From contig JAXGGA010003032.1 of assembly GCA_038373865.1 (NCBI GenBank), positions 46,060 through 110,059 of the forward strand: a DNA stretch of 64,000 nt. The letters run 5' to 3'. The stretch comes from Uloborus plumipes. Taxonomy: Eukaryota; Arthropoda; Arachnida; Araneae; Uloboridae. Position numbers and translations under genes: made by a program. Below the pieces are notes generated by a model. That model saw only the letters and a program-made list of their open reading frames with translations, made no database searches and had not been told where the DNA came from. How positions within the stretch are numbered: the first letter of the stretch is position 1; each line of letters starts with the position of its first letter. Positions 44,617 to 56,400 of this stretch are shown piece after piece.

Positions 44617-45136
44617 TACAGTCATAGAGAAAAAAAAACGAAACACTCTGAATTATTCGGCTGCTGTACTTGCAAAGAAATAAGAAAGGTGTCATCTGAC
44701 ATGGATTAAAGTCTTCTTTAAAACTACGTAAGATAATGTTTGATAAGGGGCCATATACAAAGTGAACAGAACACGAAGTCTGAATTTTCAAATGGGAACT
44801 GCTACGTTTGACTACATAATTATATGCGGAAGGCCAAATGCAGCCTAGGTACCAAGCGGCATTACTTCAGGACCACTAGAACGAAAGCTATGAGGAAAAA
44901 AACGATTTAGGGTCCACTATCACTTTTAAAAATGTCACTTTCAAGGTCATAGTTTACCGATCTACTCAAAAGAGTAAACAAATCATCTTTTTTCCAGGAA
45001 TTAACTAAAGCTACTCGCTTAAATACGCTTGATTTAGGTAATTACTTGTTTTCATCATTTGTCCTGTATAAAATCAAGCAGCTGCGTAAAATGTTTTCTG
45101 AATTGTTGCATGTTGCTTAAAAACAAACTGTTCACT

Positions 45137-45348
45137 GTAAGAATGAAGGCTTTCACGGCCGGAGTAAATACTAGTTAAGGTTTCCGGGATGTTGTGCCGT
45201 GGTCTGAATGGCTTTAATCCATACGTTTTGATCGCAACTGCGGCGGTCTGAAAAACCCACTGAAGATGACCGCCGCAGTTGCGATCGAAACGTATGGATT
45301 AAAGCCATTCAGACCACGGCACAACAGCCCGGAAACCTTAACTAGTAT
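45137..45348. mobile_element. 212-bp inverted Penelope-like terminal fragment with 12-bp duplication
   Basis: AAACTGTTCACT flanks it exactly (45125-45136, 45349-45360), and copy 1 of the host element lacks it. The sequence is a hairpin: about 80 bp ending in ATCGCAACTGCGGCGGTC is followed by a 19-nt spacer and its complement. The same sequence occurs at 57164-57227 and 63613-63680 next to a Penelope-like GIY-YIG coding end, so it is a piece of that element's terminal region. Confidence 0.8.
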
Positions 45349-45414
45349 AAACTGTTCACTACTGCAAAAATTGGTTAATCTACCAGTTCGTTTAAATGAA
45401 CGCAGAAGTTTTTT

Positions 45415-45850
45415 TTTAGAAACTTGATGGTTGTCCTGACCTACTATTTTATCACCAAGTTCACTACTCTTTCCACCACAACGGTTATGGATTTCCATTT
45501 CTTGCCATGCGCTTCGCCTACTCCCTGGGTTATCTGGGGAGGAGCCTCACTAGGAATGGCTATCTCCCACACTAGACTTTGCCCAGCCAGTGGTTTGAAG
45601 CTAGGCTGGGCCTCTCCCCGAGGCCTGTGACCTTCTCACCTTCCACGACTCTCTCCACCCCTGCCGGCAAAGAAAAGGCTTGCTGGTTAGGCGCTCCTTC
45701 GTCGCCTGCCATGTTAGGATTGGCTCTAACAGTAGGTCTCTTCCTTGCCCACTTCCGGCGCGAAATGAGTACAGAGCGAGGGGCGGGTCCCTCGTTCGAA
45801 ATGAGTACAGAGCGAGGGGCAGGTCCCTCGTTCTGCTACTACCTACGCTT
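45415..45850. mobile_element. GC-rich insertion of unknown type
   Basis: This segment has no counterpart in copy 1 of the host element and is far more GC-rich than its surroundings. It ends in two perfect-length 36-bp tandem units starting CGAAATGAGTACAGAGCGAG (45761-45796 and 45797-45832). Both strands hold open frames of 70-110 codons, but none shows a known motif. It may be a 5' region of a retroelement. Confidence 0.5.
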
Positions 45851-46623
45851 TGTTATTCCAAACATAAGAAATTTTGCTCATACATTTAACCCAGTACTTT
45901 CAGTTGCTTCATAAAAGCTCAATCATGTTCTCTCTCTCACCCAAAACGCGAAAAAGAGCTTCGCTCCAACGCAATTTTTTCTCAACATTTGGATCTCTAA
46001 CGTATAAATTACTGTTGGAATCAAAAAACCTTCGTAAAAACGCTGAGTATTTTCTGAAATTGGTAGATAAACGTATTCCACTTTAATTATTTCAGTTTGC
46101 TCCATTGTATTTCGTCCCTCGTAAGGTCAAAAAATGGTTTTTTTTAGCTTAAAAACTACTGAATATTTTGAGCTGCTTTTTTGAATTCTTTTTTTAAATC
46201 TCTAGATTGTTTCCCCATCAAAATATTATATGGCTCCAGATCATCGTTTTTTCAAATATTAATTATGAAACTCATTAAAAAAAATCAAAATTTCACTTTA
46301 GAGTAAGTAAAGTACATTTTTACTATTGGGTTAGTTCATTTTTTGATGTTAAAAAACAATCTTTGTCGTATCCAACGTGGTTGTGGCATTATATGCACAA
46401 GTATCAAAAACCCTTTTTAACATTACGGGATGTTTTTTTCTCAGTTCAATTGTGAAGCAACGGATGGAACAAATTGAACACCATTCGGTATACAAAATTA
46501 AATGATAATGCTGATCACAAATAGATAATAAAAAAAGGGGAGGGGGGAGGGTTCCCGTAAAATTTTTTTTCATCTTCGAATACGAGCAAATGTTTCGGGT
46601 TTTTTTTTTCTTTTCTATGACTA

Positions 46624-49562
46624 CATATGCACTCTACATGCTGACAGGTCAAAAAAACTACTCAACATATATTTGGGGGTGAGCAAAATAGAAATTTAAA
46701 CCGAAATTGGAGTGAAATTTCTTTTTCGTAATCATAGTGCTCCCTTTACTTCATAAAATGAATTATTGATCAGTCTCAAGTCAGTTATTAAGTCAATATT
46801 TTAATCTGTTTTAAATTAAAACAATATCCTATTTCTTTGCCAAAGCTAATTCCCAAGTAGAACAAATAACCTTTAAATGTTTTAAAGCGGTTGTAACAAC
46901 GTTAGCAACCATTGTTCAACGTTTAGAAAACGAAATTTGCTACTTGGGTCACCTAAATGAATCAAAATCCATTTGAAAACGATTTTTGTTTAGTTTAACT
47001 TTAAAAAATAATAATAAAATGAAGGTTATACTCACATGAATTATATACATGCAAATAGGTAGAAAATATAAATAAATGATTTATGTGAAATAAATAAGTT
47101 TAAAAAATAAAATGTTAAATGATGAAATCTTTAAAAAAAAATCAAAAGTGGAAAGAATAGAGTCCACTAGTGTATGGTCCTGAAGTTTAAAAAGAGAATT
47201 TTTTTTAATAAAGTCACAAGAATAAATTTATGCTCAAAATATTGAATTTTCAAGCTTGTCCGCGAACTTTTTCTAAAACCAAACATTAGTGGTGTTAGTT
47301 TACACAAAACAAGCAAATCCAACAAATCAGAAAAAAACTAACTCTTTGACCTTTATAAGTAACAAAATTTTTCAATAACTATATTAAAATCGTTTGTTAA
47401 AAGGGATATTTTAACATAAAGCTTTTAAATAAAAAAATACCATAAAGCAACCAGAATGCATGCGAAATGTCCTATAAGATTGTTTTTGTTTTATGTAATT
47501 ATTGTCAAATTGTATAATTATTCTTTATAAATTGTGTAGACAAATTTTTAGTGCATTGCTTCTGAAAGAAATTATTTTTAATGTCATGGCTAATGAAAAC
47601 TGACATTATTTTTATAATGAAAATGCTCACTTTCCTTATCATCCTAGTTTTGTGTTCTGTAGTAATATACTGTGTATCAACATTGTGTATGTAATGTATG
47701 TTAAATGTTATGCTTTCTAATATTACTATTGTTATTTCTAGCATACCCATATAGAAAAGGATTGGTACATTGTTTTTGTCAAAAAACGTTTCCAATAACT
47801 GGCGCCTGTTACATCTTTAAAAAAAATGTTTCTAAAGTAATTCATAACATACTGTATTCTTCACTATTGGTAATTTGAAAATTTCAAATTTAGAGTAGAT
47901 AAATCCATTATTTATTCTACTACTACATAAACTTTATAACTCAATCAGATAAATAGAACACTTTAGTTTAAATTAATATGTCTATTTTAGGAGCACTTTT
48001 TGAACTAAGAATTAGAAATAATATATTTTATTGATATAAGAAGATAAAAACACGTAATTCCTCTTTTGAAAAGCACAATCTGTAAATTTGCAGACTTGTA
48101 TATAAACAGAATTATTAAATTTAAAATGACTTTGTATTTTTATGTTTCATTATTGCAGAAAAATTTGCAAAACTCTTCATTTTCTTTCTCTTTAAGAGGT
48201 GTAAAACTTAAACAATGTAAGGATTGCGAAAAACATAAATGCAAACACTTATCAGTATTATTCTGTCGAATCAGTGTTCGTATAATTAAAATTAATCAAT
48301 TTTTACTGAATTGAAACCATGTGATCATTGAAAAAAGGTGAAACAGAACTGCAAGCCCGTACCCAGGGGGGATATTTTACGGGTTTCATCGCTCCTATTG
48401 GAGAACAATTCTTAACACAGAATATAGAAAAGGTACGTTTGACTTAATTTAGCTCTAACTTAAACGTTTATGTACAGGGTCATTCCATAGTAGCTATCGT
48501 AACATAAGTGACAATTCTACAGAGGGGACAATTGAGGCGATGCCCCCCCCCCCAATCACAAAAAAAATTCATCGCCTCTGATTACGTTAATAGGACTTTA
48601 ATGCCATAAATGTTCTAGCGTGTTCCCTTCTCCCTCTTGTCATCTAACACTGACCAAGTTTTACGCTTTTAGAGTTTTACTTTCCAAAAATTGTCGAGCG
48701 AGATTCCTTGACCCCATTTCTTCACCTAACGCTACCAAAGTCGACCTGTATAATAGCAATTTTAAGACTCCAATTCCGAAAAGTTCTCGGGGTAAGACTA
48801 CAAAATCTGCCCCCTTACATCACAAAAAAACGTCGTAAATTACGCTTGTAGAACTTTAATATTGACATACTTTCAGGCAGCAGTTCTGATCCTCGTACTT
48901 TCGTTGATTCTGGAGTTTTTCGAAATTAAAGGTCTAGAAATGAATGTTTAATCAACGTTTGGTAATGTTAGGAAAATGAAAAAGGTTTGAGAGCTCTCCC
49001 GGAAATCTTTTGCTTTCGAGCCTCAAAAAAGCTATTTTAAACTATCTTAAATTATACTAGGGAAAAGAGTGAAGTTCCGAAACTTTCTTTTGTAAAAACA
49101 AATTTGTAAATCATCTTTGAAAGCCTTAGAAACAAGTTTCGGGAGGTGAGAAATCTCCACAGGAAATAGTTTGAATTTTAAAATTCTAAAATACCAATTT
49201 AGGTTGCTGACAAATTATTGGAGCACAGGTAAATAAGGAGATCTCCTAAAATTTGGAAAAATTGAAGTTACAAAAATGCATTTTTTAGTTAATATTTGAT
49301 GGCATTCGAAGGAGAGTAGGAATCAGGTGCTCTCACTTTGAAATTGTCATTACTTTGAAGGTCTAAACGTAGAATTTTAAGATTTCCTTGATCTCTTCTC
49401 AAAGAGATCATGATCCCCTTCTACTTCCTTGCTTAGTGCCACACTTGAATTTGTTACCCTCTGAAGTTTCCATACGGATAAGTGGTTATAAATCTCAGCA
49501 CTGGAAACTTTTTTTTTTTTTTTCTACTCTTGAAGAGATTTAAAGTTGTAGACTCCCTCTAG
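46624..49562. other. Unassigned intergenic DNA with a 97-bp MITE-like palindrome
   Basis: CCCAAGTAG at 46852 and CTACTTGGG at 46940-46948 bound a possible tiny MITE. ACAGGGTCATTCCATAGTAG at 48476 resembles the ends of the 3.8-8.8 kb elements. C runs lie at 48542-48551. No gene supported. Confidence 0.4.
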
Positions 49563-49570
49563 CTGAGCAG

Positions 49571-50208
49571 TAGGGTGGGGCGAAAAATAAAAAGTTTTTC
49601 AGATCAACTTCTAATAGTTGCCAAAAGTTGTCTTTGGGGATAGTTAGCTTTTGTGCAAAATTTGAGAAAAATCGGTTAATATCTTCAGGGGGCGCTGCGA
49701 TCGTAAAGTTTTATCATAGCTTTTATCGGGATTTTATGGTTAAAATATGAAAAACAATGCCGTTAGCTAATCTCATTGCATTTTTTTTACTCTTAAGATA
49801 TATTCATGTATTCAAAGCATATGAAATAACTCACAAAAAAATATTTTATATGATATATTTATATTTCATGCATTTAAAAAGAAACAAAAAAGTGAAAAAA
49901 AAGTGATTTTTTTAAAAATATAAATACATCATAAAATAATGTTTGTGAGTCACTTCATATGCTTTTAATGCATGAAAACATCTTTTGAGTAAAAAAAACG
50001 CAAAGAGACTAGCTAAAGGCATTCATTTTGATATTTTAACCACAAAATCCATAATAATGCTGTGGTAAAACTTTGCGATCGCAGCGCCCCCTGAAGATAT
50101 TAACTGATTTTTCTCAAATTTTGCACAAAAGCTAACTATCATCAAAGACAACTTTTGGCAACTATTAGAAGTTGATCTGAAAAACTTTTTATTTTTCGCC
50201 CCACCCTA
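49571..50208. mobile_element. hAT-like foldback MITE
   Basis: Arms of about 300 bp are inverted copies around a short AT-rich centre. Ends TAGGGTGGGGCGAAAAATAA match the hAT YARNG rule, and CTGAGCAG at 49563-49570 and 50209-50216 is a perfect 8-bp target duplication. Non-coding. Confidence 0.9.
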
Positions 50209-50309
50209 CTGAGCAGGCCTGGCTGCTTTCTCCTCGCGTATGTTTATGATGATGATTATTATTATTAAGCTAAATGTTAAAAAATATATGTGTACAAACT
50301 TCAACCGAA

Positions 50310-50930
50310 TAACGTTGTATTTTAAATTATTTCCTTGAATTATGGAAGGGCACAACAATAGTTGCATGGAAATAAAATAGCATACTAGGATTGATAACTT
50401 AAAACCAAAACTTCTGGTAGAGGTTTTTCTTGACCTCTGCGGCACTCCCCATTATAGCCATACAAAAGAAATGACTTATTTGTAAGGCTAGTATGTTTTT
50501 CTGACAACGTAGTTAGGGATGGGAAAACTCTAAAACCCCACCTGTTATAAAATCAAGGACACGGGCCTGCAGAACAAATATAGTTTTGAAAAAAAAAGGA
50601 TTAAATTTACTTTTTGTTAAACGGTAAAAGATGTGACCCTGCTTCACAAAGAAAATTTCACAACACTCATAATACTTGTAATACCAAATTACATGTATTT
50701 GTCTGTTAATATAATTTTCCACCAGTATTTCCAATTCGTTACTAGCTTCAGTTCAAAATTTCAGCTGTGAATTTCCAAATTGAAGCAGTCATGTATTCAG
50801 CGTACTAATTTATGGTGAGGGACAGTTGCTGATAAACTGAAAAATAGGAAAAATATTCCGTTTTCATTTCTTCTCTGAAAAGTTTTATTTTCTTATTCGA
50901 CAGTAGATGGCGCTAAAGTCTTATATTTCT
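50310..50930. repeat. Segmental direct repeat, left copy
   Basis: Shares collinear similarity with about 55700-56400: for example GCCTGCAGAAC/GCTTGCAGAAC, TTTCACAACACT/TGTCACAACACT, GGTGAGGGACAGTTGCTGAT/TGTGAGGGACAGTGGCTGAT. The two are about 5.5 kb apart in the same orientation and bracket the tentative gene at 51.5-54 kb. Confidence 0.65.
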
Positions 50931-51713
50931 CGGTTTTTTTTTTTTTTTGTTTTTTGTTTTGCTTTTTTTGTGCTATTAGTTTGCTTAACATTATCAATTC
51001 AGCTGTTGTGTGTCTTCTAAAACAGTTCTTAAAACATCTCAATGATAAATTCATGTTGAATTTCTTTTCAAAAGAGAGGATCATTAAGTTCTTTAATATT
51101 GTCAGTTCCTCTTTTTTTCATTGACAATAATTTGAATGTATCAAATAGTTTCATCAAAATGCACTGATAAATAATAATAAGCTTTCTGATGAAAACGTGA
51201 AGGAACAATCTTCAATGAAAAATATAATTTGTATAACAACTATTTTTTATTACTTCGACGCCACAAATGCGACATCCATTATAACCACCAGTTTCTGGTG
51301 AAATTACAGTAGTATTAATTTCTAAAGTATCTTTGCTGGATTAAATATACGTATTCCTTAATTAAAAATCATGAACTCCTTCTGCTTCGCATGCTGGAGC
51401 AGAAGGTAGCTATTAAAAATTTCGCGCCGTTTTTTGCAGATCTATGACCTGACCGCCAGTTGTGAGATAATTAATTCTGTGTTGGTTAAAAACTTCTTAG
51501 CCCTTATTGCACCAGATCTCTCTTTTTCAGAGCTTTCAGTCGAGTAAAATAAGGCACCAAATCTCAAATCTCGCATGTTTTAAAAACACATGTGACATAA
51601 CGACAAAAGAGCAATTCAATTCAAGTCACCGTCCTGCCAGCATCGGCCATAATTTTGCCAGATTGAATGAAAGATCTCCGATTGGGCTGCTTTTTAACAT
51701 ACTGGCTGCCTAA

Positions 51714-53985
51714 ATGAATCTCAGAGCACCAGGCTTCCTTTCGAGTAAGTTCTCCTATTATATGAAAAAAAAAGTCTACCAACACTTTGAAGCAAAACTA
51801 TGTTTGAAAAACCTTTAAAGATGATGAAAATACATTTCATTCAACCAAATAAATGTAAAGTACTACGCGAATATAAGTATCGGCCGGCAGGTATTATCTC
51901 AAAATCGTTGTATCAGATAGTACCATTAGTTTAGCCCTTTCTGCTAAATTTATTGAAATCTAGATTTTTTTTCCCAGCTTTTTTTCTTTTTTTTTTTTTT
52001 TTGTCCCCATTCATTTTGAGAAGTTGGCAAGCATTGTGTATGGTGCTCTCCGATTCGTAAATGATAGCACGGGGTGATCCCCTTGGCTTCTAGGGGGACT
52101 CCTTATCTTTTTTTTCTTTTTTTTTCATACGTAATTTTTTGTCCTACCGATGCCTATGCTCGGACTGCCGCCCTTTCAAAATGAATATTAATATCATGAA
52201 CAATTTTTTTAATTTATAATTTTACGTTTTGTTCAGAAATTCATTGTGTTTCTTTTTAAATTATGTATTTTGTTTCATTTTAACAAAAAATTTTATTATT
52301 ATAATCAGTATTTTAATGAATTTCCCTTAAACTGACGTTGAAAACAAGAAATTCTATACGTGAAAACAACTCAAATACCATGAGTACAATGGCAATGCTA
52401 AAAGTACAAAGAACTGTACTAAGCCACATACTTTTATTCCTGTTGCTAAAATTAAAGTCTGCGTACATGTGACGCAGGTGGGGCGTAATATGCGAATATA
52501 AACCCAAAAAAAGACTTTCCGTGCAGAAGATAAAGTTTCTTCGACTTCTGCATTGAATTGAAAATCTTTAAAGGTTTTGATAAAAAGGACTTAAAAAGAA
52601 AATTCGGAAAGAAACAAATACATTGAACAACTGCAGCATGTTGAAATCAAATTATGAAGTAAAAAAAAAAACTTTTTGCTTCTCTGTGTTTTCCTAGAGG
52701 ATAAGAGTGGTGATGTAAATATGATTCAGAATGCATTGAAATGACATTTTCATTAACGGTTATGCACAGAACTTAAGCACTTCCTTTTTTACTCTGCTCC
52801 AATTTTTTAAACCAAAATTTATTGAAATGTGAATTTAAATACAACAAAATGCTTCGGCCAATTTCTTTAAACATTGCGCTGCAAGACAGACCGAGGGAAC
52901 TACAAACAAATACCAATAGCCCGGTTACTAATTCCGAAAACTAGTTTCGTGCTTGTTATGGACTCATCAGTCTTGAATAGTCATAACTGTGCTGGAGGCA
53001 GATGTTCATTGAAGCTGAAACTACCTTCAGCTGCTAAACTGCAGTCTCTGAATGGCGTAACCAGGCTGCCTGCTTATGCTTGTGGCTCAGTTTGTAGGAG
53101 TTTGCTTACAGCTCATAAATTTTTGCTACCTGTTCCAAGATATTCTCAGCGTCCGTCAGTGAACTTCAGGTTACAGCTCGGTATGGACTATTCCAGAATA
53201 ATCAGTTCATAACGAGGACGAAACTACAGTCGCTAGATGTCCTAGCCCGTCTAAGAACGGTTAAAATTGTCCTTAGTTCCAGCTTGAAAACGGTAACTTA
53301 CAATTTATTCCCTTAGTGATTGGTTCCGCAAATATTAATAAATAAATTTTAATAATTTAGTGTCAATTAAAAGGGAAACTAATGATAATTTAATCTAGTA
53401 ATCTAATGATTCATAGATAATGAAAAGAAAAACTGGTGGAAATGTTGATTAATATCAACTGTAACATTGAATAGAAATGTAGCAGACGATCAACCGGTCT
53501 AGTTAGTTATTTTCTGGACGGTGCCAATGGAACGCTACATTTAAACTTCTGATTTCTATAGTGTCGTTTCTGAAATAACCAACTACTGTGTGCCCCGAAA
53601 ATTGTTAATGGATTTTGGTACATCAAGAAAACAAAAACAAAACGTGGTCGAAATGTATTGTTATCAGCCCTATATCTGGAAAACTAAAATTTCTACCCAC
53701 TACTTCACGTATTTAGTCAACGTGTCCAGCATAGAAATGCGTAACATAGTATGTAAAATTACTGACATGAAACTTTTGCAAGGACTGTTGCAGAAGATAG
53801 CGCAACAAAGTTAGTTCATATTTTCAAAAGCACTTTTAAACGTGTTGTGTATTGGACTATCGCATGAAGGTGTCACGGATTCAATTTTGCTTTCTGTCTT
53901 ACAGCAGAGTCTGCAGCGTCACCTGTTGACCAAAATGATAAAAAATGTGCAAAATTGTTTGATGAAATTCCCTGGTTTCAAAAGC
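51714..53985 (+). CDS. Tentative 5' exons of a gene with P450-like N-terminus
   Basis: Exon one: ATG at 51714 reads MNLRAPGFLS and ends one base into a codon at 51744 before gtaagttc. An Inr-like TCAGTC lies about 180 nt upstream. Exon two: 53905-53985, after ttttgctttctgtcttacag and before gtaagac, starts with two bases that complete the split codon, then reads ESAASPVDQNDKKCAKLFDE and IPWFQK. The phases fit. Arg-rich, acid-free start then AKxFDEIP resembles the targeting peptide and N-terminus of mitochondrial-clan cytochrome P450s (usual motif AKPFDEIPGPK); here PW replaces PG. No downstream exon was found before the transposon stack, so the gene either continues beyond the window or is a relic. 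Confidence 0.4.
51745..52920. other. Putative intron sequence, nothing recognised
   Basis: T-rich runs at 51981-52004 and 52107-52127. A short inverted pair (CATTCATTTTGAGAAG at about 52009 and TTTCAAAATGAATA at about 52177) may bound a 190-bp MITE. Confidence 0.4.
52921..52992 (-). ncRNA. Hammerhead ribozyme motif, slightly decayed
   Basis: On the reverse strand CTGATGA (52970-52964) is followed by GTCC-ATAACAA-GCAC as stem II with one C.C mismatch, and GAAA (52948-52945). A two-pair stem III and a GTT triplet follow. Stem I pairs ACTATTC with GAATTAGT, one T bulged, with an internal loop next to the core. The core is intact, but the stem II mismatch could lower activity. Confidence 0.6.
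53165..53245 (+). ncRNA. Decayed hammerhead-like motif, mirror of the 52.9-kb one
   Basis: Reads GTTC-ATAACGA-GGAC (stem II), GAAA, C-TACA-G, and a GTC triplet ending at 53231. The 5' core is ATAATCA instead of CTGATGA, so it should be inactive. It aligns along its length with the reverse-strand motif at 52921-52992, so the two form an inverted pair about 190 bp apart. Confidence 0.5.
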
Positions 53986-54848
53986 GTAAGACAGAGAGGG
54001 ACCCTTTCCGCTAATCGTTATTGCTTAAAAAAATCCATTAACAATTTTTCTGACACTCAAAGAGTAGTCTTACATCGCTTGCTACATTAATGCTCAATAT
54101 TAAGTTATTTCATGGAAAAATTAATTTAATGCAAAAAAAAAATCCTCAAACTTTAAGATGCAGTTTTCTGTTTTTGCAATCATGCAAGCTTAATACTAAT
54201 CTAAAAACTTTAAGTATAAAGTTTTCTTTCATTATTTTGTATTCATTTGAAATTAATTAGATGCAAACAATCATTCTTTAAACATCAAGATGCAGATTTC
54301 TGCTACTGTAATAAAGCATACTTTATACTAAAGCAACAACTTTCAGTTGAAACGTTTCTTTCATTGTTTTGCATTTATGTGAAAGCTGTACAACCGATTT
54401 GTGTATTTTTATGTTTACAACGAAGAATTATTCTATAATGTGATTTTTATTTCATTGTCATTATTGCAAGAGTTTGACAGAGTTTATTTTGTATATTATG
54501 TCTGTGCTTTTGACATCATTATGCATACGCGTATGTATCATGTTTTTGCATGCTCATATATAAATACATATACATTAAATCATACGGAATCATGCTGTTT
54601 TATATATGATTATTGTAGCATTACTTTGTATGCATATCTAACAAAAAAAATAAATATGACTGCAAAATTATTTTTTTTCTGTCATCTATTCCTATTGTAG
54701 AACATGTAAGTTGTACGAATTCATAATACAACTTCTTTTATGGCATCGGAGACAAATAATGGGGGACGGGGGGTGGTCATGCCACTGACAGTGCAACTGA
54801 ATTTTTCGTAGGGTGTTTTATGGTTACTCTTCTCTTGTGGGGTTCATT
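53986..54848. other. Unassigned DNA
   Basis: AT-rich; the open frames at 53842-54090 and 54401-54700 show no motif. Two AT-rich segments around 54120-54240 and 54240-54370 are loosely repeated (TTTCTTTCATT(A/G)TTTTG). Confidence 0.4.
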
Positions 54849-55097
54849 CTGTCATGCTAAGCGCAAAAGTGGTATCTGCAGTCAAGCTCAAACTGAGATT
54901 AAACTCTTTAAAGTTTTGCGCCACCATGTTTTTGATTCAGATGAAACTTTTTCAGATTTTTTTAAAAAATATTTCCCATTCTCAAATGACCATATAATAT
55001 TGTATTTTGGTAAAATACGTCACAAAGAGCCACCTGGTGGCGATAACACAATTTTGTAAAAAAAGTGCAGATACCACGTTTGTGCTCAGCACGGCAG
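54849..55097. mobile_element. 250-bp MITE, family E, copy 2
   Basis: Reverse-oriented relative of 18592-18839, with ends CTGTCATGCTAAGCGCAAAA and, reversed, CTGCCGTGCTGAGCACAAA. Internal GGTATCTGCAGTCAAGCTCA and GCCACCTGGTGGCG also match. Non-coding. Confidence 0.75.
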
Positions 55098-55699
55098 TAT
55101 TGTAGTATTGTTCTTAGGAGTCTGCGTGGAGTTTGGAGGGTACCCGTAAAATGGAATTCAGTTCAGGTCATTATAGTTCAGCCTCGATAATGTCGATCGT
55201 TATAGTTCAGCCTTGAGTTTGCTTGCACTGCGATAGTCATAGGCCTTGCGCCGATTATACGAATTGAATTCCTAATCTTTCTGCCCAAGAAGAAATCCAC
55301 TCGTTGAAGGACTGACGTCTTGTTATCAGTGCCACTAGTGCAGCTAAAGTTTACTGTCTGCGTGGGGTCATCCTCATACGCTGCCAATCAGAACCAAATT
55401 TTACCGCACCCGTATTACGAAAAAATAGAAAACAAAAGCAAGCGAGGGATTTAAACCCTGAAATTTGGCAGGAAAAATCGCGAAGCAATTGCAATCAAAT
55501 CGCACCAAGTTAAGATTTAAGCCATCAATGTTTTCCTCAAATTCACGTGAGTTGCTCAACATTGTCTGTTATCGCGCAAGCGCTTCCAAAATACAAAAAA
55601 TCAGTTCTAAGTGGATTTTTCAAAAGCAATTTCTCTGTCGAGTGGAAATCGGTTATGTCTGGAAGTTTATGAACAGCATCTCTTTTTAACAAAGAAGCA

Positions 55700-56400
55700 G
55701 CAGATTGCAATGTAAATAATTTTTTAACCACAAACTTTTCGATTTTCTGCAAGTTTTCGGATTTTTCCTTCTGTTGAAAGCGAGGGGCACACAATCCTTT
55801 TATGTTTTTAAAATAGCATATTAATATTGATAACCAGAAACCGAGTGCTCTGGAAGAGATTTTTCGACCCCTTCCCCCCCCCCCCCCCCACACTACGCTA
55901 AAGATTTTAGCCATAAAAGATGAATGAATTTAACAAGCTGGTATGTTTTCTGACAGTGCGATCACCAATTTAAAAGCATTCTAATCTTCTCCTTTTTTTT
56001 GCAATCCTGAATTACTGCCTTGGACAAGGGCTTGCAGAACGCAATACAATTTTGGAAGAAAAAATAATGATAAAGGTTATTTTTGCTGAAGGAGAAAAAT
56101 TTGCGTGTTTCGCACAGAAAATGTCACAACACTAACACCACTCTTGATACCAAATTACTCTTCTGATCTTGTAATATAAATTTCCATAAGTATTTCAAAT
56201 CCGTTAAATGTTCAGTACAAAATTTCGAGTGAGAAGTTCTAAATTACAACAGTCATGAGCACTGGATACATATTTACTGTGAGGGACAGTGGCTGATTGC
56301 TAAAAGCAGAACTAAAAACATGGGAGATAAAAATTCCTTAGTATGTCTCCTGTCTACAAGTGTTACTCCTCCATTCTCCGTTAGATGACGCGATGGACTA
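55700..56400. repeat. Segmental direct repeat, right copy
   Basis: Diverged duplicate of about 50310-50930 in the same orientation. It carries a C run at about 55876-55890 that the left copy lacks. Downstream, 56400-56600 is a slightly more GC-rich patch with CACTGCGCATGCTCA, an NRF1-like site, but no gene start could be attached to it. Confidence 0.6.

Larger units (their letters stand above)
44619..46623. mobile_element. Non-autonomous Tc1/mariner-type element, copy 2
   Basis: Opens CAGTCATAGAGAAAAAAAAA after TA and closes with the mirrored TTTTCTATGACTA. It is the inverted relative of the 9540-13556 copy. It carries its own insertions at 45137-45348 and about 45415-45850, both absent from copy 1. 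No transposase seen. Confidence 0.78.

Noticed and set aside
45874..46573. Open frames of 60-75 codons in the right part of the second Tc1-like copy.
   Set aside because: No transposase motifs (no helix-turn-helix, no DDE residues); the corresponding region of copy 1 has different frames.
52874..53212. 112-codon open frame spanning the hammerhead pair.
   Set aside because: No motif; it runs straight through the ribozyme stems and is explained by GC-richer sequence there.
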